A DNA stretch of 64,000 bases from Elmis aenea. Its lineage: Eukaryota > Arthropoda > Insecta > Coleoptera > Elmidae. The translations under genes were made by a program, and so were the position numbers. Below are positions 56,794 through 64,000 of this stretch, one piece after another (the stretch's first letter is position 1; the number at the start of each line of letters is the position of its first letter). The notes beneath the pieces are model-generated. The model did no database searches, was not told the DNA's origin, and worked only from the letters and a program-made list of their open reading frames with translations. The stretch spans positions 23,333,674 to 23,397,673 of the forward strand of contig OX393579.1 of NCBI GenBank assembly GCA_947652605.1. The letters are read 5' to 3'.

Positions 56794-59700
56794 CTATTCT
56801 TCTGTTAATTCCCATAACATAAGACCAGCGTCAGTTCCACCAACAGTTACTATATTGCGGTCGTTGAATAAGAATCTTGAACATGCTATTTGTCCACTGT
56901 ATAATTTTTCTTCGTTGTATTCTGCCTTGGGATTCAAACAAGGATATCTAGAATGCAAGAAAAACACGTCAGATGTGAAAATTCAATGTTTTATTAGTTT
57001 TGTTCAGAGCTGCAAACCTAAGCAAGCCGCTTCGTTCAACAAAAGAAATGAACCTATCAATTAAAATATTGTTAAAGAGGTGCAAAGCTGACGAGAGGGG
57101 GGATGATGGGGAAAAATTTCCCGGGCCCGGGATTTACAGGGGCCCGGACATCATCCCAAAATTTGTTTTTTTTTTAAAGCTTAAACTCAAAATAAATTTT
57201 CAAATAATTTATAATACTTGGGGTTCATGCTCATGTAAATTTTTTCCGGGCCCGGCGACGTCTCTCGACACCCCTTATTGAGTATTATTTTTTCCCTCCC
57301 CCATACTCGGAATATTTTTTTTGTTTGTGACAACTTTTTGTTGTGCGTTTTATACAGTTATCAACATTTTATTAAGTAGATTCAGTTTTGTTTTTTCAAT
57401 AATAACTTTCTTATTTCTTATAGGCGCCGTATTTCATTTAATCATAGTTGAATGTTCTTTTTATGATTTCAAAAATACATCACTCAGGTAATTTTTTTTT
57501 TACCTATTGTACATTATTGTTAAAGATATTGCAGAAAAATGCTTTGGCACAATCAAGGGCAAATATACTTTGCACATTAAATAGCTTCGAAACTTTAAGA
57601 TCGGCCGAAAGCAATCTTTAAAAACGTTCGTCATGACTGATGTCATCCTTCTTAAAAATTATTTTGTTTAAACTACCACGAGCTGCTGTTGTTTTATACA
57701 AATAATTAGATTTATATATAAAAAAAACGATGAATGTAATTTTTGAAATCCTGTTAAATCAAAAAGACGTTACTGTCGAAACAAAATTTTATTTATGCAA
57801 AGAACATAAAGAGCAGAAAATATATTGCGGTCAAATAGTTTTTGCGTATGAGCGTATGAACGGTTAGCTCGATTCTGTAAATTTTCATAATTAGCCTTAC
57901 CTGAAAAGTCTGATATAACCATCGGTATCTCCACTGATTAGAAGATCATGAGCAGCAGATCTATTAGCTGTGCTAATTATGGAAGTCATTGGATAATAGC
58001 GATTATTCCACATACCTAAATTATATAATCGTTAGTAAAGGAAACAACTAAAATCTAATAGATAATTGTATCTAAGGAAACTACTCACCAGCAACTAAAA
58101 ATCCGATTGTCGAATTGTATGTGTGCCATTTAACGTCTTTCATAGCTATAGGGCTCTTCTCAGGCGATAGAGATTTCACATCCCCTAAAAAAGTGAAAAA
58201 TTTTATAAAAGGCAATAATTATTGTCATTAATGACCTACAGAAGCACAGATCGTAATCTGCTGTAACTGTTTGCAAGAAGTTGCCATCGGAGCTCCAGTC
58301 TAACTGAATTAAAGGCTGGGAACCACGTATCTTATTAGATTTCTTGTAAGAAAAGCCATCTCTGCTAACACGGAATAAATATATACTACCATTTTGGGAA
58401 GCAATAGCAATCATTTCGCCCCCTGAAACAGATTTAAATTACTAAAGAAAATCGCAATAAGATTAAACAGTTAAATCTGAATTATATACTTTATTAAATG
58501 TTTTCCAAAAATCTTTGTCTTTGAAAAGGTAAAAAGTGTATTAAGGATAAACGTATCTGATTCTAATTGAAATAGATAAAAAGAGATATGGTGTAGTATA
58601 AATGTAATTCTTCTTGTTTTTAACTACAGATATTTATAACTCTAATAAAATTAATTTATATTTTCGAATCCTTTATAAATTCGCGTAAGTTATATGAGGC
58701 GTAATCTGATATTTTTGTATTGTGATCAGATATTAAAGTGTTTGAAGGGACTAAAATACAGGCATATGTTCCAAAACGACTCAATTTTAGCCAAAATTTA
58801 AATCGAGTATGTTTGATGTTTTTCGGCAAATTTTTTACGATCTTACCGAATACATTAAGCCGGTTCCACATCAATAAAAATTTATGTTGTATTTTGTATT
58901 TCAAATTCAACACAAACATTTGCGGCGCAAATTTAAATCTGGTTAAGTATTTTACCACGTAAATAGTTATCTTGTGCGTTGAACGGCCGAATCGCTTTAG
59001 GTTTGTTTATGCAGAGCGCAACAGTTTGCTGCTAGAGAGCCTGTTCTTATAAAATGGAGTGGAGTTTTCACTTTCTTTGTGCGATATAAATAATCCGATG
59101 TAATTATGAACAATGCACATTTCTTTTTTAAAAAATGAGACATGATCAATCACCCAAACATAGGTATTTACGTAGTAAAATGAAACAAAATTACAGATGC
59201 ACTCAGAATCAAGTCCACATTGACACGACTGTGCGCCGCAAATCTCTTTGAAGTTGGCTAAAAACCGACAGCACGATGGATAGTGTGCGTTGTTCGTCAC
59301 GAAATTATTTGTGTGCATTTCTATGCGGCGCACAGTCCACACCAACAAAAATTCCGACGAACACGAGTACATTTGTGTCAAATACAACGCACAACGCAAA
59401 TTTTTATTGATGTGGATCCAGCTTTACATTCGCCAGACACAACTTACTCGACTAGTGATGTCAACAACCATTTTTTTAAGACAATGTCCTGTATATTTTA
59501 AAGAAAAACTTCCTCCTATGGCGGTATGAGGTTGACTTGGTTTACTTTTAATATTTTTTAAGATATTGGTTTTGTGAAACGTATAGCAAGCAGTGGCGGA
59601 TTTACTATAAGGCTAAATTTGCTGACAAGGGAAGGTCACAATACGTTGTCGCTAGAATTTGATTCCGGCTGTGTTTATTACATCAAGGGCATCAAAACTA

Positions 59701-62700
59701 AATGTTCTGCAAAGTTATACGTGCCACTGGCCATTTACTTCGGAAAAATAGGGGGAAAACTGAAAAATTGGTATAAAAAGGTCATTTTTGCGATCGCGTT
59801 GGCCATGAAACCGTCAGAGATAAAATCGAAATTCTTCTATTTATCAATAGGCGCATCCTTTGCAAGTAAAATAGTGCAAAGTTTTTGAAAAAATCTTGAA
59901 CGGTTCCGGAGAAAAACGCCAAAAACGAAACCCCTGCATAAGCGCTATGAATTGAGAAGTTGTCGTACATCTGTATTACTATATCTATGCAAACTGCTCG
60001 CTGAGCGTTCATTTTCTCGGTTGAAATATATTAAAATCCCCCTCAGAACGACTATGCAATAAGGCAGGCTGGATGCTTTATCTCTAATATGTATAGACTA
60101 TAGAAGCAGATGTGTTGCGTAAGATTGATTATAAAGATCTGATCAAAGACTTTTTAATGAAAAAAAGTAGGAGAAAATTATCAAGCCACAAATAAAATGC
60201 AAGTTTTGTTTAATTTCGAATTTTCGATAAATAAAACGTTATTTTATGGTTTATTATTGTTTTAATATTTTGAATTAAAAGTGTAAGGGGGTACCAAAAT
60301 TAGTTCGTGCTTGGGGCATCTAAGGGTCTTAATCTGGCCCTGCCTAACCCCCCTGCCTACGCCACTGCTTCTGGTCATGTTTAATGAGGCTAGGCGGCAA
60401 AATATATTAGCCTACAAGCGGCAAAAGCATAAATCCACCACTGATAGGCAGCTGGGTGAAAATCTTCGATGAAATTGTGTCGATAATAAAGAAGGAAAGA
60501 AGAAAAAGATGATCTAATTTTTGTGAAGGATCTACTTATGATGTATCCAAATTTGATTGTAATGAGTTGCATTTAATATTGAAATTTTTAGTAAAAAAAA
60601 AATTTAATAATTTCACGAGTATATGGAATGTTTTCTAGTGCAAATAATTAATAAATGTTTAAAACTTTTAAAATGCCAACAATGGTATATGATAATTTAA
60701 GATAACGTTAAAATTTTATTCACTTTTACTCAATTATTGAGTATTTTAATACATTTTTAGATAACAATTTTTTTAGATGTCACAGTAGGTACCTATGTCA
60801 GTATGTAATAAAAATTCATCAACGCAAAAATCAACACTTACCAGCGTTATATCCTAAGCAACTCAGAGGAGAACCACAAACCCTTAAAGTCGAAACAGCG
60901 ACACCCGTTTCTGCATTTAAAATTAAGAGATGCCCTTCTGTGCTGCCAGCAGCTAGAGCAACTCCGAAAGGATGGAAAGATAACGAAATACATTCGTATC
61001 CAACCTATTGAAAAAAAAAACATCATTACCCGTTTCAACTTCTCTTAAATATGATCTTACTTGTGTTGTCCAAATAGGCTTATGTTTCCTCCATAAAGCT
61101 ATAATTTTATCGTGACCTGCAGTAGCAAACAGTTCATCATCTGGATGCACGGCGAGACCCCATAGTTGTCGACTGTGTCCGAAAACAATCTTAAAAAAAA
61201 AACAGAAATAATTAAAAATAATATCATTACACGATATCTTGTCGTTAACACGAAATTTTTGAAGGGAACATTATTTAGCATAAAATGAATTATTACGAAA
61301 TTTTTGAATAAATTATAATTAAGCAATAAATCCGACACGATATCATGTGAGGTTTTTGGAATATTCGAATTGTTAAGAATAAAATTATTCCTAGTAAACT
61401 GGCTTGAGGCTTGTCATTAAGCAAGAAGTTCACCGCTAATCTTGCTATTTTAAGAGACTCCTATTTTAGCGATAAATAAAGTTAAACGAATAAAATCAGA
61501 CAATAATTGTAAAAACGTGTTAAAAGAAGCCGTAATCGACTTATCAAAAATTAAAATCGGCGAAAAGAAATTAAAATTGTGGCTAATACTAAATAATTGT
61601 TAACATATCTAAATTAATTTTGAATTTGTGAAATTTTTGGTAATTGTTGAGTTTACGTTAATTAAATTTGGTGTTGAACAAACAAGTTACAATTTCAAAG
61701 TTCATTTTTGAGTTTAATTGTTCATATGAACAGAAAGACGCCAATTTTGTATGAAATACATAAAAAACGGTCCCCTTAATATAAGTTTACAAACAAAGGT
61801 ATCCAGTATTATGGTGTCTTTCCACTTGAGAGTAAACTATCGAGAGTAACTATTGAGAGTTAAAAAAATTTAAAAACCGCTTTTGCTCGTAGCTTAGACG
61901 TCTTTAGAGATATTGACTTGAAATTTGGGCCTGAGCGGCACGTAGCCGATGCGAATATACGATTTAAAAATTAGCCAAATCCGTTAGAGGGTTTTCGAGT
62001 TTTGGCGATTTTCATTTTGAAAATCTTTTAAACCCTTCCGCAGTATGTCTAGGTACAGACGTCGCTGGCTTACACGTGGCTTGGTCGGTCGCGTGAATTC
62101 GTTACTAAAATCACGCCGGGCCCCCGCAAGGGGTCACAGCTGAAAGACAAACACATTCTTAATATGCAAGAATCGAGCTCGCTGATGGTCCAAGAATCAA
62201 CTTTCTACGACAAATAATAACAAAGCTATAAACGTTTAAATATTGTACATTTTTCCCATTTAAATACATGTAATTTCGTGCGTCAACTAAAGTGTATTCC
62301 TTTCCGTGTGGACTCGATCGAATAGCTCGAATAAAGTGTTGCATATCAAATTGAACGTCGTTTCTTTCTTTACATGATGATTTTTTAACATTTAAAATTG
62401 GACGATTTCCTCGGGGTTTGCTATTTGACTCGGCAAACAAAGAATTTAAACCGATTTTTTTATCAAGTTTTTTGTTAGGTGCGCAGCCAATTCGGCGTTT
62501 CAAATTAAGAGTTTATCGGTGATCGTAAAGCAATCGTTTGTCTTTTCAAAAACGTAAAGATATTTAAAATTGGCCCACGGGTTATCGAGTTATGAACGAT
62601 TTTGTGAAAAGATGCAATTTTAACGACAAAATTGCACAAAAGTTGTACGCGTTTTGCGGAGCTATTTCTAAATTTATTATTGCGCATTTACGTGAAAAGT

Positions 62701-63372
62701 AAAACGAACCTTGCTCTCTTCGAATATGTAAAGTTATTTAAATTCGGTTCAGTGGTTTTCGAGTTATGAATGATTTCGTGAGATGATGCGATCATCACGG
62801 CAAAGCAATTCTTCTTTTGCAACGGTCAAACCTTTTCTAATTTAATTTTTTTTATAACGTGTTGTACCGTTTTAGATTCACCAATTTGTTCCCTTTAAAA
62901 ATATATAATTTAATCTTAATTTCGAATAAAATGTAGACCTTAAAATTATAAAAATAGTCGCCGGAGACGGTTGACAGCGCGTGTCGACTTGAAAGCTACT
63001 TGATAAACATCTGCAGCTCTCGGAGAGTAGCTCGCCGCTTTTCGCGAGACTCTCATAGGCGACGCTGCTATCGAGAGTTACTTGATAGTTTACTCTCAAG
63101 TGGAAAGGCACCATTAATCAGTAATCAGTAAATCGGACATTCCGTGTGTTATATTCACGGGTTTTCCGGAAATAAACAGAGTAATAAAATCAACGATTGT
63201 TAAGTTTTAGTTTATGGTAGTTTGGAGAATAATAGGAAATTACTTGATTGAATCGTCGCTGTAATGATCCTTCAAGTATATTATTTCTGTTAGTTCCAAC
63301 GTAAATATTTCCATCATTTCTGCCAGGTCTTTGTGGGTATATCGATCGTACGCCACCGGCGACTTCAGGAAG
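56794..63372 (-). CDS. EMAP: EMAP/EML-type WD40 microtubule-associated protein, C-terminal seven exons
   Basis: Minus-strand exons are 63372-63244, 61189-61061, 61004-60842, 58422-58240, 58184-58089, 58015-57901 and 56947-56794. Every junction keeps phase, giving 322 aa plus a UAG. Echinoderm microtubule-associated protein-like proteins bind tubulin through a tandem atypical propeller. This segment is the second propeller: [149 protein letters not shown], and [12 protein letters not shown]. Order and spacing match human EML1-4 as I remember them, up to the end. The 5' exons, including any coiled coil or DCX domain, lie beyond 64000. Introns are 55-73 bp or repeat-filled. The UAG is followed by an open extension (see findings). 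Confidence 0.93.
57089..57287. repeat. GGGCCCGG-rich hAT-like fragment in EMAP intron
   Basis: CCCGGGCCCGGG, GGGGCCCGG and CCGGGCCCGGCGACGTCTCT are strikingly GC-rich against the AT background. The block is similar, inverted, to 42990-43215. It resembles termini of hAT-type elements, but ends and duplication were not resolved. Confidence 0.4.
59590..60442. mobile_element. hAT-like element in EMAP intron
   Basis: The left terminus CAGTGGCGGATTTACTATAA pairs with the right terminus, which reads CATAAATCCACCACTG (about 60427-60442). The flanking octamers ATAGCAAG and ATAGGCAG match at 6 of 8 bases, consistent with an old 8-bp duplication. Another hAT-like end (CCCTGCCTACGCCACTG, 60351-60367) is nested inside. 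The interior shares sequence with 20355-21250. The short open frame at 59574-59888 shows no known domain. Confidence 0.55.
61812..63113. mobile_element. 1.3-kb relative of the 140-bp hairpin MITEs (TTA TSD)
   Basis: The left end TGGTGTCTTTCCACTTGAGA and right end (reverse complement TGGTGCCTTTCCACTTGAGA) share the termini of the hairpin MITEs, including GAGAGTAAACT and the GCGACGCTGCTATCGAGAGT block on the right. TTA flanks both sides (61809-61811 and 63114-63116). The interior is unrelated to the hairpins. It includes three diverged segments with a GGTTTTCGAGTTATGAATG-type motif and a 114-codon minus-strand frame (62503-62159, starting [12 protein letters not shown]) that I do not recognise. 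It lies in an EMAP intron. Confidence 0.8.
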
Positions 63373-63399
63373 CTGAAACAAAAGTTTAGAAGAAAATTA

Positions 63400-64000
63400 T
63401 CGCAGTAAATTTAAGGACATTATAATCCAAAATTATGTAAAAATGGAAACGTACTATCAAATTGTAATGAATCAGTAAGGAATGTACCTCTCATTATATA
63501 CCTACGCTTAACGTAAGGGGCGATAAATTCTTTTAAATATTAGAAAACATAATTTACATTTTTTGAACACAACTTGAATATAAAAAAATTATCATTATCG
63601 AAATATGAGTCGATAAAAGTTTAAAAAAAACCCTCTAATACAAAGTTTAGCCATGGGGTTTGAGGAATTCGGTTAGCGTTGCTTTTTATTAGGAACTTTA
63701 ATCTTCTGAAAAGCTTATCAAAAACGCCATGGGTAAAGTTTTGGAAAAGTTACTAATCACTGTTTTTTTTAAATTTTTTGGGATAGTATTTTAGATCTTC
63801 CATCAATTTACAATTTCTGGACCTAGTGTATGCCAATTTTATACAGGGTTAGGCGATTGTTCCAGAATGGCTTAATTACATCCAAAATTTCAAATCAGGT
63901 TGGTTTGAAGTTTTTCAGCAAATTGTTTACCACCTTATCGAATACATTACATTTATTTGATGGAATTAACTGTCGACGTTTAAATATAATGCCTTGAATA
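63400..64000. other. EMAP upstream intron DNA with a solitary CAGGGT end
   Basis: No further EMAP exon is visible. TATACAGGGTTAGGCGATTG at 63840 resembles a left terminus of the CAGGGTG group, cut by the window end. Confidence 0.35.

Noticed and set aside
57000..57281. 93-codon frame over the GGGCCCGG block
   Set aside because: GC-rich repeat sequence in an EMAP intron with no known motif; similar DNA occurs at 42990-43215.
59574..59888. 104-codon frame as a gene inside the EMAP intron
   Set aside because: It overlaps a hAT-like repeat whose sequence recurs at 20355-21250 and has no domain signature.

Overview
This is AT-rich eukaryotic nuclear DNA with intron-split genes and dense, nested transposons. 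Protein similarities point to an insect. A beetle-like genome is plausible from the repeat style, but the order cannot be proved from this window.

Three host genes are supported. (1) A MAP-kinase phosphatase of the Mkp3/DUSP6 type on the + strand has four 3' coding exons (21541-36519). Its 5' rhodanese/kinase-docking exons were not found in the window and probably lie upstream of base 1. (2) A complete four-exon Arl8 small GTPase lies on the + strand (41201-46235, 186 aa). (3) The C-terminal seven exons of an EMAP/EML-type WD40 microtubule-associated protein lie on the - strand (63372 down to 56794). Its UAG stop is followed directly by a 40-codon open, acidic in-frame extension.

Layout: 1-21540 is a repeat-dominated stretch, either intergenic or a large Mkp3 intron. 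It holds a 1.9-kb palindromic mariner-derived element, composite CAGGGTG elements, hAT and PIF-like MITEs, a piggyBac pseudogene broken by two nested insertions, and a Tigger/pogo fragment. 21541-40600 is Mkp3, whose introns hold five large near-palindromic elements, a LINE fragment and a piggyBac fragment. 41200-49300 is Arl8 and its 3' region, with a Tc1 remnant inside a Jockey LINE. 49597-54871 is a complete PIF/Harbinger transposon with a DDE transposase and a convergent MADF-domain protein, a perfect 20-bp TIR and a TTA target duplication. 56671-64000 is the EMAP gene, with a hAT element and a 1.3-kb PIF-like element in its introns.

The most distinctive theme is a group of elements that begin CAGGGTG and are flanked by TA. 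Many are near-perfect inverted duplications 0.7-1.9 kb long. Two keep the C-terminal end of a mariner-like transposase at or near the axis, which suggests they arose by inverted duplication of the 3' half of a Tc1/mariner element. Because several lie in Mkp3 introns, their transcripts should fold into long dsRNA hairpins. All homology calls are from reading the translated sequence; no database search was run.
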